NCBI GenBank assembly: GCA_018819515.1
Contig: JAHJPX010000007.1
Location: forward strand, 592,781-656,780
Direction: 5' to 3'
DNA: 64,000 bases
Source of the DNA: Gammaproteobacteria bacterium
GTDB lineage: Bacteria > Pseudomonadota > Gammaproteobacteria > Burkholderiales > Rhodocyclaceae
Shown piece after piece: positions 17,005 to 25,691 of this stretch. A program made the position numbers and the translations under genes. Positions within the stretch are counted from its first letter, which is position 1. Each line of letters opens with the position of its first letter. The notes under the pieces were generated by a model that saw only the letters and a list, made by a program, of their open reading frames with translations, was not told the DNA's origin and did not search any database.

Positions 17005-18345
17005 ATGTCCGGACAGGATTTCAGCTATAGCCGCGTGCGCCTCATGGCGCTGGCGCAACAAGTACTCGCCGAAGCGAAGCGGGGCGGCGCCACCGCCTGC
17101 GAGACCGACGTCTCCGAGGGCTTCGGCCAGTCGGTGACCGTCCGCCGCCAGGAAGTCGAGACCATCGAATACAACCGCGACAAGGGCATCGGCGTCACCG
17201 TCTATCTCGGCCAGCGGCGCGGCCACGCCTCGACCTCCGATTTCTCGGACGAGGCCGTGCGCAGCACCGTCGAAGCCGCGTTGTCGATCGCCCGCTTCAC
17301 CGCCGAGGACGATTGCGCCGGCCTGCCCGACGCCGAGTTGCTGGCGCGGGACGTTCCCGAGCCCGGCCTCTATTTCCCGTGGGACCTGCCCGTCGAAAAG
17401 GCGATCGACATGGCCCGCCGTTGCGAGCAGGCCGCCTTTGACGTCAGCCCGATGATTACCAACACCGAAGGCGCCAGCGTTTCGGTGCACCAGTCGCATT
17501 TCGTGTCCGCCAACAGCCTTGGCTTCATGGGCGGCTACCCGATTTCGCGCCACTACGTTTCCTGCTCGGCAATCGCCGGCGAAGGCGACGACATGCAGCG
17601 CGACGACTGGTATTCCGGCAAGCGCGATCCGCTCGACCTGGCCCGGCCGGAGACGATCGGCGACTATGCGGCGCGCCGTACGCTGGCCCGTCTCGGTGCC
17701 CGCAAGCAGAAGACGCGCAAGGTGCCGGTGCTGCTCGAAGCACCGCTTGCTGCCGGGCTGATCGGCAGCTTCGTGCACGCCGCCAGCGGCGGCGCGCTCT
17801 ACCGCAAGTCCTCGTTCCTGATCGACGCGCTGGGCAAGCAGATCTTTCCGGACTTCGTGCGCATCAGCGAACGACCGTATCTTGCCAAGGGGCTCGCATC
17901 GAGCCCCTTCGACGACGACGGCGTCGCCACGCGGGATCGCGAGGTCGTCGAAGGCGGCGTGCTGCAGGGCTATTTCCTCTCGACCTATTCCGCGCGCAAG
18001 CTCGGCATGCAGACCACCGGCAACGCCGGCGGCAGCCACAATCTGCTGGTCGAGCCGGGGCGGCACGATTTTGCGGAGCTGCTGCAAGAAATGGGTACTG
18101 GCCTCCTGGTTACCGAAGTGCTCGGTCATGGCATCAACTACGTGAACGGCGATTATTCGCGCGGCGCCGCCGGTTTCTGGGTGGAAAAAGGCAAAATCGC
18201 CTATCCGGTCCACGAAATCACCATCGCCGGCAATCTCAAGGACATGTTCCGCGGCATCGTCGCCATCGGCAGCGACGTCGTCGTGCGCGGCTCCAAGCAG
18301 TGCGGCTCAATCCTGATCGATCGGATGACGGTTGCCGGGCAGTAG
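17005..18345 (+). CDS. pmbA: Metalloprotease PmbA (TldE)
   Basis: Partner of TldD in the TldD/TldE protease that matures or degrades small peptides. The 446-residue protein has the family layout: an N-terminal domain with VTVRRQEVETIEYNRDKG and a C-terminal domain with the conserved TGNAGGSHNLLVEPG and GHGINYVNGDYSRGAAGFWV. Like known TldE subunits it lacks an HExxxH zinc motif, which sits in TldD. The ATG at 17005 is chosen because upstream in-frame codons would run into darP. tldD is not in the window. Confidence 0.93.
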   Translation: MSGQDFSYSRVRLMALAQQVLAEAKRGGATACETDVSEGFGQSVTVRRQEVETIEYNRDKGIGVTVYLGQRRGHASTSDFSDEAVRSTVEAALSIARFTAEDDCAGLPDAELLARDVPEPGLYFPWDLPVEKAIDMARRCEQAAFDVSPMITNTEGASVSVHQSHFVSANSLGFMGGYPISRHYVSCSAIAGEGDDMQRDDWYSGKRDPLDLARPETIGDYAARRTLARLGARKQKTRKVPVLLEAPLAAGLIGSFVHAASGGALYRKSSFLIDALGKQIFPDFVRISERPYLAKGLASSPFDDDGVATRDREVVEGGVLQGYFLSTYSARKLGMQTTGNAGGSHNLLVEPGRHDFAELLQEMGTGLLVTEVLGHGINYVNGDYSRGAAGFWVEKGKIAYPVHEITIAGNLKDMFRGIVAIGSDVVVRGSKQCGSILIDRMTVAGQ

Positions 18346-18481
18346 CGGCACCGCAATAATTTTCGCGATCCGGCGCAATTAGCGTACATTGGAGCAACAT
18401 GCTCGTCAGCCGACTTCCGCTCATCGTACCGGTCGTTGTGAATCTTGATGACCGGTGTGCGTTTCCAGAAGGAGAGTTTGG

Positions 18482-18721
18482 GTGGATGGAGTACTGCAAT
18501 ACCTTCGGCATCACGGCCAGGGGTTCGATACCGAGATTGCCGCGGCGACCGGGCTGACGATCGAGAAGGTTCGGCTGGCGATCACCAATCTGTCGGCTGA
18601 CGGGGGCGTTCTGGTCTGCCGCTCGATCCAGTTCAAGGAAGGCCAGCCTGTCGAGGCCATGCTGTGCCGGGTCTCGGGCTACATACCGCCTGCCAGCCCG
18701 GGTCGGAAGCCCAAGCGATAG
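18482..18721 (+). CDS. Small helix-turn-helix-like protein, unknown
   Basis: A 79-residue protein from a GTG at 18482, with AAGGAGAG five bases upstream. Residues 10-45 (DTEIAAATGLTIEKVRLAITNL) fit a small winged-helix or helix-turn-helix, followed by a short strand pair and a basic tail ending GRKPKR. It could be a DNA-binding regulator, but no partner is obvious. The 136-base gap after pmbA probably holds its promoter. A second small ORF follows 30 bases later. Confidence 0.65.
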   Translation: MDGVLQYLRHHGQGFDTEIAAATGLTIEKVRLAITNLSADGGVLVCRSIQFKEGQPVEAMLCRVSGYIPPASPGRKPKR

Positions 18722-18751
18722 CGGGCAGACCCGGGTACAACGGAGGCGCTC

Positions 18752-18931
18752 ATGCTGATACGACGTCGAATCTGGCTGTACCGCCTCCCGGGACAAGTGT
18801 TCGCGCAGCAGATCTCGTTCGAGCGGCCGGTGACGGCCGCGACAGTACGGCGCGTCCTGCAGCGCACCGTCGGTGCGCCGCTTGAACTCTGGGGCCGCGG
18901 CGTCGCGGACTCCGTGGCGGGACACGGCTAG
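18752..18931 (+). CDS. Very small basic protein (59 residues), unknown
   Basis: Starts at ATG 18752 with GGAGG five bases upstream, a good ribosome site, and ends at TAG 18929-18931. The N-terminus is basic and aromatic (MLIRRRIWLYRLPGQ), followed by FAQQISFERPVTAATVRR and a C-terminal RTVGAPLELWGRG. It has no signal peptide or membrane segment. It lies 30 bases after the HTH-like gene and is likely co-transcribed with it. The strong ribosome site argues that it is translated; the function is unknown. Confidence 0.5.
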   Translation: MLIRRRIWLYRLPGQVFAQQISFERPVTAATVRRVLQRTVGAPLELWGRGVADSVAGHG

Positions 18932-19045
18932 TCACTTCGGTTTGCCGGCCGATCCGCCTTTGCGTTCGGAATATTCCCTGCGCATGCGAAATTCTTCTTG
19001 CAATTGAGCCCATTGCGGTCCATAGTGCGCGCCAGCGATCCTCAA
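18932..19045 (-). CDS. Possible 37-residue ORF or gene remnant
   Basis: On the minus strand a frame from TTG 19045 to TGA 18932 encodes a charged peptide with WAQLQEEFRMRREYSERKG and a Lys-rich end. It looks protein-like, but no ribosome site precedes the TTG and the frame is closed just upstream. Its stop abuts the stop of the 59-residue ORF. It may be the tail of a decayed gene. The rest of 18932-19171 is probably the cold-shock gene leader. Confidence 0.2.
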   Translation of the reverse strand: MRIAGAHYGPQWAQLQEEFRMRREYSERKGGSAGKPK

Positions 19046-19171
19046 GCAGTGCTGCTGTTGTTCGGTTCAGTACCCGCGAATCCGCGGTATCTCCCTTCAT
19101 CGCCCCGCCGTCTTGATCTTCGTCCTACCCGAGGGATTCCCTCTCTTTATGTATTTTTGGAGTTTCAAGAT

Positions 19172-19378
19172 ATGGCTACAGGTACCGTCAAGTGGTTCAA
19201 CGATTCCAAGGGCTTCGGCTTCATCACCCCCGAGGACGGCGGTGAAGATCTCTTCGCCCATTTTTCCGCAATTCAGGCGAGCGGCTTCAAGACCCTGAGC
19301 GAAGGTCAGCGCGTTACGTTCGACGTCACCGCCGGCCCGAAGGGCAAGCAAGCCGCCAATATCCGGCCGGCCGACTAA
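19172..19378 (+). CDS. Cold-shock-domain protein (CspA family)
   Basis: A 68-residue single-stranded nucleic-acid-binding protein, acting as RNA chaperone. It has the complete OB fold with RNP1 KGFGFI and RNP2 LFAHF, starting MATGTVKWFNDSKG. The ATG at 19172 is preceded by GGAG. As usual for csp genes the upstream non-coding region is long (up to 240 bases) and a strong terminator follows at 19426-19449. Which Csp paralogue it is cannot be told. Confidence 0.95.
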   Translation: MATGTVKWFNDSKGFGFITPEDGGEDLFAHFSAIQASGFKTLSEGQRVTFDVTAGPKGKQAANIRPAD

Positions 19379-19425
19379 GTGCCCTCTGACGGCATGGCTC
19401 GCGCTATGCCGTCAATACCCGGAGA

Positions 19426-19449
19426 AGCCCGGCACCCGCCGGGCTTTTT
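19426..19449 (+). terminator. Rho-independent terminator after the csp gene
   Basis: Eight-pair stem AGCCCGGC / GCCGGGCT with loop ACCC, followed directly by a T-run. A weaker inverted repeat, GACGGCAT with ATGCCGTC, lies just before it (19388-19413). Confidence 0.88.
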
Positions 19450-19474
19450 GTTTCTATTTTCTGGAGGCACATTT

Positions 19475-19735
19475 TTGGCCAAAGAAGAACTGATTGAAAT
19501 GAACGGCGTGGTGATGGAGGTTCTCCCCGACGCCCGCTATCGCGTTACGCTCGACAATGGTCACATGCTGGTCGCCTATAGCGCAGGCAAGATGCGCAAG
19601 CACCATATCCGTATCCTCGCGGGCGACAAGGTTTCGCTGGAGCTTTCTCCCTACGACCTCTCCAAGGGCCGTATCACTTTCCGGCACATCGAAGGCAGGG
19701 GCGCCACCGCCGCGCCACCGCGTCGTCGCCACTGA
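19475..19735 (+). CDS. infA: Translation initiation factor IF-1, second-copy type
   Basis: An 86-residue S1/OB-fold protein covering the whole IF-1 family: KEELIEMNGVVMEVLPDARY, then HMLVAYSAGKMRKHHIRI and GRITFRH. It starts at TTG 19475, with GGAGG seven bases upstream. It is longer than the usual 72 residues because of a basic tail ending in three arginines and a histidine. Many betaproteobacteria carry a second infA near a cold-shock gene, outside the ribosomal operon, and this fits that pattern. It probably has its own promoter, since a terminator separates it from csp. Confidence 0.9.
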   Translation: MAKEELIEMNGVVMEVLPDARYRVTLDNGHMLVAYSAGKMRKHHIRILAGDKVSLELSPYDLSKGRITFRHIEGRGATAAPPRRRH

Positions 19736-19783
19736 GCAGCGCCGCAATCATTTTTTTTGCAAACGCCATACCGGCGGACTTGC

Positions 19784-21748
19784 CTATCTTGAGGTGATTC
19801 GCGCTGTGTTCTGGGAAGGCGCGACAGGCATTTCCCACTCGACGCGGTTCCGTCCCAGGCGCTTGGCGCGGTAGAGCGCGGTATCGGCCCGCTGCAAGGC
19901 AGCGCGCACCGACGCGTCACTCGCCGCCATGCTGGTCACGCCGATGCTGGCCGTGTAGTGCAAATCACGGCCGCCCGCGGGCACTGCCGAAGCTTCGATG
20001 CGTTGGCGCAAGCGTTCCGCCAGTTGCAAGGCTTCCTCTGCGGACGCGTTGATCTGTAGCACCGCGAATTCCTCACCCCCGAGTCTGCCAACCAGATCGC
20101 CTTTGCGCAGAATTTCGCGCAGCAGTGACGCCAGGTGCCGCAACACCTCGTCGCCGGCGGCGTGGCCGTGCGTATCGTTGATAATCTTGAAGTGATCGAG
20201 GTCAAGCATCATCACCGCGGCACGATGCTCCTCGCTGCGCACCATCCTGGCGACGTGCCGTTCCGCTTCGGCAAGGAAGTAGCGGCGGTTCGGGAGTTCG
20301 GTCAACGCATCGGTGGCGGCTTCTTCGCGCAACTCAGTTTCCAGGCGGCGGTGCTCGGAAATATCCCGGAATACCACTACGATGCCGCGCTGGCCATCCC
20401 CGCTGACCGGCGCTATCGTGACCGCAACAGGGAATATGGTTCCGTCCTTGGCGATGAACCAGTCTTCCGCGTGCCGCACTTGAGCGTCCTTTCGCGTTTT
20501 GCTTACGGGACATTCCTCGCTCGGGTACGGGGTACCGTCTTCGCGATGGTGATGGATAAGCGCGTGCACGTCCTCGCCGATCAGTTCTTCCGCAGTAAAA
20601 CCGAGCATGGCCAGCGCCGCGGGATTGACGAAACTGCATCGGCCGTACGAATCCAGGCCGTACACACCCTCGCCCATGGCGGTCAGCAGCCCTAGCCACG
20701 CCTGTGCCTGGCGGTCCAATTGCCGTTGGTCCACGGCGAGGCGTCGATTGAGGAGACCAAGCCAGATGCTGAGCAAGGTAATCACGCCGACCAATGCTGC
20801 CCCAACGACTGCTTGCCAGCGGTATTTCTCCCAAATGTCGGAAACGGTAAATACTGGTGCGGTGTCGTAGGGTGGCAAGCGCAATGCTTCAAGCGTCGCG
20901 CGAACCGGTTCGTAGTCGGATGGGATGTTGAATCCGCGGATGTTAAGTCGCCGTGCCAGGTTGCCGTCATGCGGGAGGGCCAGCAGCGCCGCCGCGACCT
21001 GACGCGCGAGGTCGCCGTCGACGCCTGGCATGGCCGCGAACGGCCATTCTGGATAAAGGGCGGTTGTCAGGAGAAAGGGAAAATCAGGCACTTTGCGGGG
21101 GTCGAGGACCCGTATTCGGCGCAGATCGAGTTTTCCCTCGCGGGTCATCGCCTCCAGCACACCGCTACGCACGAAGCCCGCTTCGGCTTTGCCGTCGAGC
21201 ACCGCGGCGACGACCCGGTCGTGCGGCATGCCGGTCTGGATCAACCGCGCATCTTCTGAAACGCGAATGTCGAGTTCCAGCAATGCCCGCGCCTGCGCCT
21301 GATAGCCGCCGAACGACCCGATGGTGGTGGCGGCAATGGTGCGACCCCGCAGATCGGCCAGGTGCCGTATCCCTCCTTGCTCGGCGCGTGTAAAGACGAC
21401 GCCCCCGAAGCTGGACAAGGCCCGTCCGTGCTCGATCGGAACCAAGGTTGTCAGCGGCGACGACATGCCGTTGCGATGCGTCATCAGCACGTAATGACCG
21501 GGGTTGGTCAACACGAAATCGACCGAGCGTTCGGCGATCGCGTTTTCCAGCGTCTCGTAGCCCAGCACCTGGCAGTCGAAACGGAAACCGTTGATCTTGT
21601 TGTTGAGGTAGTCGACCAGCGGTTGCCAGCGCAACTGCTCTTCCGCCGCAGGACGAAAGCCCAGAATGCCGATATGTACCGGCTCGGCGCCCAGGACACG
21701 CCCGGCCGCGAGTAGAACCGCGACGATGGCGAAAACGCGAAGCCGCAC
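19784..21748 (-). CDS. Diguanylate cyclase with PhnD-like sensor, PAS and GGEEF domains
   Basis: A 654-residue membrane-bound c-di-GMP synthase. Order: signal peptide (1-20), a periplasmic PhnD-type binding domain (about 25-300, VHIGILGFRPAAEEQ), one transmembrane helix (about 320-340), a PAS domain (about 350-470, GVYGLDSYGRCSFVNP) and a GGDEF domain ending the protein. The active site is GGEEF at 557-561, with the inhibitory-site motif RKGD at 548-551, so it should be active and feedback-controlled. The start is GTG 21748 with AAGGGGGG upstream. The periplasmic ligand is unknown; phosphonate-like anions are only a family hint. It could supply c-di-GMP to MshE. Confidence 0.92.
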   Translation of the reverse strand: MRLRVFAIVAVLLAAGRVLGAEPVHIGILGFRPAAEEQLRWQPLVDYLNNKINGFRFDCQVLGYETLENAIAERSVDFVLTNPGHYVLMTHRNGMSSPLTTLVPIEHGRALSSFGGVVFTRAEQGGIRHLADLRGRTIAATTIGSFGGYQAQARALLELDIRVSEDARLIQTGMPHDRVVAAVLDGKAEAGFVRSGVLEAMTREGKLDLRRIRVLDPRKVPDFPFLLTTALYPEWPFAAMPGVDGDLARQVAAALLALPHDGNLARRLNIRGFNIPSDYEPVRATLEALRLPPYDTAPVFTVSDIWEKYRWQAVVGAALVGVITLLSIWLGLLNRRLAVDQRQLDRQAQAWLGLLTAMGEGVYGLDSYGRCSFVNPAALAMLGFTAEELIGEDVHALIHHHREDGTPYPSEECPVSKTRKDAQVRHAEDWFIAKDGTIFPVAVTIAPVSGDGQRGIVVVFRDISEHRRLETELREEAATDALTELPNRRYFLAEAERHVARMVRSEEHRAAVMMLDLDHFKIINDTHGHAAGDEVLRHLASLLREILRKGDLVGRLGGEEFAVLQINASAEEALQLAERLRQRIEASAVPAGGRDLHYTASIGVTSMAASDASVRAALQRADTALYRAKRLGRNRVEWEMPVAPSQNTARITSR

Positions 21749-21960
21749 GATTAACCCCCCTTACATAATCTATATGTTACGCCGAACCGGAGCGTGCTCA
21801 AGTTGTGCCGGGCGGCCTGGCGGCGGTTCGGGTACGGAGCAAATGCGCCTCATTGTGGTTTTCCGAAACGTCGCGCTTCGACAATATAGATGGGTGTAGT
21901 ATCGGCGAGCGGTTTTGCTTCGGGCCGAATTTATTCAACCCAACAACGAAGGAGACAAGT

Positions 21961-23040
21961 ATGGAACGTCGCAAGTTTTTGCAACATGCCGGCCTGACCG
22001 GCATTCTGGCGGCCGGTGTCGCGCCTGCGGTGCATGCCCAGCAGGCAATTCGCTGGCGCCTGGCCTCGAGTTTCCCCAAAGCGCTGGATACGATCTTCGG
22101 CGCCGCCGACGTCTTCTCGCAAAAGGTCAAGGAAATGTCGGGCGGCAAGTTCGAGATTTCCGTGCATGCAGGCGGTGAGTTGATGCCCCCCTTTGGTGTG
22201 GTCGATGGTGTGCAGCAGGGCACCGTCGAATGCGCACATACCGCGCCGTACTACTTCTTCGGCAAGGATCCGACCTTCGCGATGGACTGTGCGATTCCGT
22301 TCGGCCTCAACTCGCGCCAGTTGACCGCGTGGATGTACCACGGCAACGGCCTCAAGCTGTTCCGCGAGTTCTATAGCCAGTACAACATCGTGAACTTTCC
22401 GATGGGTAACACTGGCGCACAGATGGGCGGCTGGTATCGCAAACCGGTCAAATCGCTGGCTGACATCAAGGGCCTGAAGATGCGCATCGGCGGCTTCGGT
22501 GGCGAGATCCTCAAGGGCATCGGCGGTGTACCGCAGAACATTCCCGGTGGCGAGATCTACCAGGCGCTGGAAAAGGGCACCATCGACGCTACCGAATGGG
22601 TCGGCCCCTACGATGACCAGAAACTGGGCTTCTACAAGGTTGCCAAGTACTACGCCTATCCGGCTTGGTGGGAAGGCGGCCCTCAGCTCGTTCTGTACGT
22701 CAACAGCAAGGCTTACAGCGGGCTTTCGGCCGAGAACAAGGCCATCATCGAAGCTGCAGCGGCCGTTGCGCACGTCGACATGCAGGCCAAATACGACGCC
22801 AAAAACCCGCAGGCCCTGAAGGAATTGGTCGCTGGTGGCACCAAGTTGATCCGTCTGCCGAAGGACTCGATGGTCGCCGCGTTCAAGTATGCCCAGAACT
22901 ACTATGCGGACTTGTCGGCCAAGAATCCCAACTGGAAGAAGATCTATACCGACTTCGCCGCGTTCCGCAAGGAACAAAACCAGTGGTTCCAATTTGCCGA
23001 GGCGGGCTTCGACAGCTTCATGCAGGCTCAAAAGCTGTAA
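21961..23040 (+). CDS. TRAP transporter substrate-binding protein (DctP family)
   Basis: Periplasmic binding protein of a tripartite ATP-independent transporter, 359 residues. The N-terminus MERRKFLQHAG is a twin-arginine signal that ends near AVHAQQA, so it is probably exported folded by Tat. The mature part (IRWRLASSFPKALDTIFGAA, TEWVGPYDDQKLGFY, YPAWWEGG) resembles the subgroup that binds 2-oxo acids or lactate. AAGGAGA precedes the ATG at 21961. The permease genes lie immediately downstream but on the opposite strand. The substrate is probably an organic acid. Confidence 0.9.
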   Translation: MERRKFLQHAGLTGILAAGVAPAVHAQQAIRWRLASSFPKALDTIFGAADVFSQKVKEMSGGKFEISVHAGGELMPPFGVVDGVQQGTVECAHTAPYYFFGKDPTFAMDCAIPFGLNSRQLTAWMYHGNGLKLFREFYSQYNIVNFPMGNTGAQMGGWYRKPVKSLADIKGLKMRIGGFGGEILKGIGGVPQNIPGGEIYQALEKGTIDATEWVGPYDDQKLGFYKVAKYYAYPAWWEGGPQLVLYVNSKAYSGLSAENKAIIEAAAAVAHVDMQAKYDAKNPQALKELVAGGTKLIRLPKDSMVAAFKYAQNYYADLSAKNPNWKKIYTDFAAFRKEQNQWFQFAEAGFDSFMQAQKL

Positions 23041-23051
23041 CGCGCATTTTT

Positions 23052-23089
23052 AACAACAAAAAACCGCGGCAAGCCGCGGTTTTTTGTTG
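23052..23089. terminator. Bidirectional terminator between dctP and dctM
   Basis: Long stem AACAAAAAACCGCGGC / GCCGCGGTTTTTTGTT with loop AA. The A-run on one side and T-run on the other allow termination in both directions, as expected between convergent genes. Confidence 0.88.
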
Positions 23090-23094
23090 CCCGG

Positions 23095-23118
23095 AAAAGT
23101 CAGCCATGGCGGCACGCC
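23095..23118 (+). repeat. 24-bp dispersed repeat, copy E (convergent gap)
   Basis: One mismatch (CATGG for CGTGG), variable triplet GCA. Lies six bases after the terminator between dctP and dctM. Confidence 0.82.
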
Positions 23119-23139
23119 GCCAGCTGAAACATCGTCGGG

Positions 23140-24894
23140 CTATTTGCCCTTCTTCTCCGTCGCCATGTCTTCCATCAATGCTGCTGCCGGATCGCGCTCG
23201 CCATCGTCGGCGGGCTGGTCGGCGGTTCCCGCGACGCCGTCCATCGTGGCGGGAGGGTCCATCCCTTGTGGCGCACCATAATCGTTCGGCGCGGCCTGCA
23301 ACTCTATGGTGTCCGGGTCGAGCATCTTCCTTTTGTCGAGATGGCCGGTCACCAGCGTGGGGAAGGCGATCACCAGCCCGACCATGATGACCTGAATCAC
23401 CACGAAGGGCACTGCTCCCCAGTAGATGTGGCCGGTAGTAACCTTGCCGATGGTCTTGTTCGTCACGTGATCGACATAGTCTTCGTGTGGCGCCACGCTG
23501 CGCAGATAAAAGAGTGCAAAACCGAACGGTGGATGCATGAACGAAGTCTGCATATTGACCGCCATCAGGATGCCGAACCAGACGAGGTCAATGCCGAGCG
23601 ACTCCGCCACCGGGCCGAGCAGCGGCAGTACGATGAAGGCAAGTTCGAAGAAATCGAGGAAGAAGGCCAACCCGAACACCAGCAGGTTGACCACGAGCAG
23701 GAAGCCGATCTGACCTCCCGGCAGGCCAGTCAGCAGGTGTTCGACCCAGCGCGGTCCGTCTACGGCCTGGAAGGTCAGGCTGAACACGGTGGATCCGAGC
23801 AGGATGAACATGACGAAGGAGGAAAGCTTCAGTGTCGCCTCCATGGCTTGCTTCATGAGCTTCACGCTGAGTCGCCGGCGCGTGAGTGCCATGATCAGCG
23901 CGCCGACGGCACCCATCGCGCCGCCCTCGGTCGGCGTTGCCACACCGAGAAATATGGTACCGAGGACGAGGAAGATCAGCGCCAGCGGCGGGATCATCAC
24001 GAAGGTGACGCGCTCTGCCATGCGCGACAGCAGGCCGAGGCGCGTGATACGGTTGAGCAGGGCCATCGCAAAGGCGACACCCATGCCGACCGACATCGAA
24101 ACGACGATCAGTTCATCGGTTGGCGTTTCGGTCGGGCGCGTTTTTGCATAGATGACGCCGGCCGCGACGGAAAGGGCGACAAGGATGGTGACCGAGGGCA
24201 AACCGCTGCTGCCGTTGTCCTCGCGGATAGTGCGTGCGTCGCGCGGTAGCGCCGGTACCGCATTGGGGTTGAACAGGCTAACGATCAGCACCCACAAAGT
24301 GTACAGGCCGGTCAGCACGAAGCCCGGAATGAAGGCGCCGGCATAGAGGTCGCCAACGCTGCGGCCAAGCTGGTCGGCAATGACAATCAGTACCAGCGAA
24401 GGCGGGATGATCTGCGCCAGCGTGCCCGAAGCGGCGATGACACCGGTGGCGATTCGGCGGTCATAGCCATAACGCAGCATGATCGGCAGCGAAATCAGTC
24501 CCATCGAAATCACCGATGCCGCCACCACGCCGGTCGTGGCGGCGAGCATTGCGCCGACGAAGACCACGGCGTAGGCCAGTCCGCCACGGATTGGGCCGAA
24601 CAACTGGCCGATCGTATCGAGCAGGTCTTCCGCCATTCCCGAGCGTTCCAGGATCAGTCCCATGAAGGTGAAGAACGGGATGGCGAGTAGCGTGTCATTC
24701 TTCAGGATGCCGATGATGCGCAGCGGCAGCGCCTGTAGCAGCGATTCCGGCAATAGCCCCAATACAACGCCGAGATAACCGAAGAACAGTCCGCAGGCGG
24801 CAAGCGAGAAGGCCACGGAGTAGCCCATCAGCAAAAACACGATGAGGCTCGCGAACATCACGGCCTCAATGTTCGAGATCAGGAAGTCGATCAT
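23140..24894 (-). CDS. TRAP transporter large permease (DctM family)
   Basis: Sodium-coupled 12-helix transport subunit, 584 residues, inner membrane. It begins with a hydrophobic helix (FASLIVFLLMGYSVAF) and shows the DctM segments PFFTFMGLILERSGMAEDLL and SGTLAQIIPPSLVLIVIAD. It is longer than usual (about 430): there is a soluble insert near residues 220-260 and a hydrophilic, Asp/Pro-rich tail of about 70 residues ending ATEKKGK. Its ATG overlaps the dctQ stop as ATGA. It should work with DctQ and the binding protein at 21961. Confidence 0.92.
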   Translation of the reverse strand: MIDFLISNIEAVMFASLIVFLLMGYSVAFSLAACGLFFGYLGVVLGLLPESLLQALPLRIIGILKNDTLLAIPFFTFMGLILERSGMAEDLLDTIGQLFGPIRGGLAYAVVFVGAMLAATTGVVAASVISMGLISLPIMLRYGYDRRIATGVIAASGTLAQIIPPSLVLIVIADQLGRSVGDLYAGAFIPGFVLTGLYTLWVLIVSLFNPNAVPALPRDARTIREDNGSSGLPSVTILVALSVAAGVIYAKTRPTETPTDELIVVSMSVGMGVAFAMALLNRITRLGLLSRMAERVTFVMIPPLALIFLVLGTIFLGVATPTEGGAMGAVGALIMALTRRRLSVKLMKQAMEATLKLSSFVMFILLGSTVFSLTFQAVDGPRWVEHLLTGLPGGQIGFLLVVNLLVFGLAFFLDFFELAFIVLPLLGPVAESLGIDLVWFGILMAVNMQTSFMHPPFGFALFYLRSVAPHEDYVDHVTNKTIGKVTTGHIYWGAVPFVVIQVIMVGLVIAFPTLVTGHLDKRKMLDPDTIELQAAPNDYGAPQGMDPPATMDGVAGTADQPADDGERDPAAALMEDMATEKKGK

Positions 24895-25547
24895 GCGCCG
24901 TTCCTCTTCTCACGCTTGTCGGCGGCCATGCCGTCGGCGACTTCCACCATATCCACCACTTCGCCGGCGACATGGTGCATCCGGATTTCTTCGGCGAGTT
25001 CCTCCTCTGCGGTCTTGTTGTGGGTCGCCAGCGTTGGGTCAGTACACGAACCCAAGAGAAAGCCGATGCGCTTGATCAGTTCGGAAACGCCTTGCAGGCC
25101 AAGGAGCGAGAAACCGAGCGGGATCAGGGCATATACGGGCCAGCGAATCAGGCCGCCCGCGTTTTCCGACATCTCGCCCGACTCGTAGGCCTGGGCCACC
25201 AGCGGCCAGACCAGATCAATGACGTTGTATACGAAAGGCATCAGGAAGAAGAGGATGCCGAAGATTTCGACCTTGATCTGCGTGCGCCTGGGGAAACGCC
25301 CGAGGACCACGTCGATTTTGACGTGCCCCTGACGCAGCATGGTATAGCCAGCACCCAACAGAAAGATGCCGGCGAAGAAATACCACTGGATTTCAAGAAA
25401 GGCGTTCGATCCGGTGTCGAAGACTTTGCGTACGATGGCGTTGGCCGCGGACACCAGTACGGCGATGAGGACGAGCCAGATCGCCGCGCTGCCGACACGC
25501 TCATTCATGGCATCGATCAGGCGGGATAGTCTAAGCAAACCCTGCAT
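24891..25547 (-). CDS. TRAP transporter small permease (DctQ family)
   Basis: Small four-helix membrane subunit of the TRAP transporter, 218 residues from ATG 25547 (GAGGAG upstream). Conserved features are IVRKVFDTGSNAFLEIQWYFF, then GHVKIDVV and a Pro-rich last helix region (RWPVYALIPLGFSLL). The C-terminal 50 residues are charged and cytoplasmic. It overlaps dctM by four bases, so the two subunits are translated together. The transcript starts in the gap shared with the histidine phosphatase gene. Confidence 0.9.
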   Translation of the reverse strand: MQGLLRLSRLIDAMNERVGSAAIWLVLIAVLVSAANAIVRKVFDTGSNAFLEIQWYFFAGIFLLGAGYTMLRQGHVKIDVVLGRFPRRTQIKVEIFGILFFLMPFVYNVIDLVWPLVAQAYESGEMSENAGGLIRWPVYALIPLGFSLLGLQGVSELIKRIGFLLGSCTDPTLATHNKTAEEELAEEIRMHHVAGEVVDMVEVADGMAADKREKRNGA

Positions 25548-25691
25548 GAATTCATGTCTCCTCTGTATGCCCCGCGAAGGCCCGTCTGTGACGGTCGGGT
25601 TTGTTTGGTGCAAGTTTACTCACAAATTGCAGCGCTCGCGGCCGGATTGTGGAAAACCACGACATTCCCCGACTCCCTTACACTCGCAGCA

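Noticed and set aside
16573..18213. 546-codon open frame opposite pmbA
   Set aside because: pmbA motifs are complete on the plus strand; the antisense frame is a codon-bias shadow.
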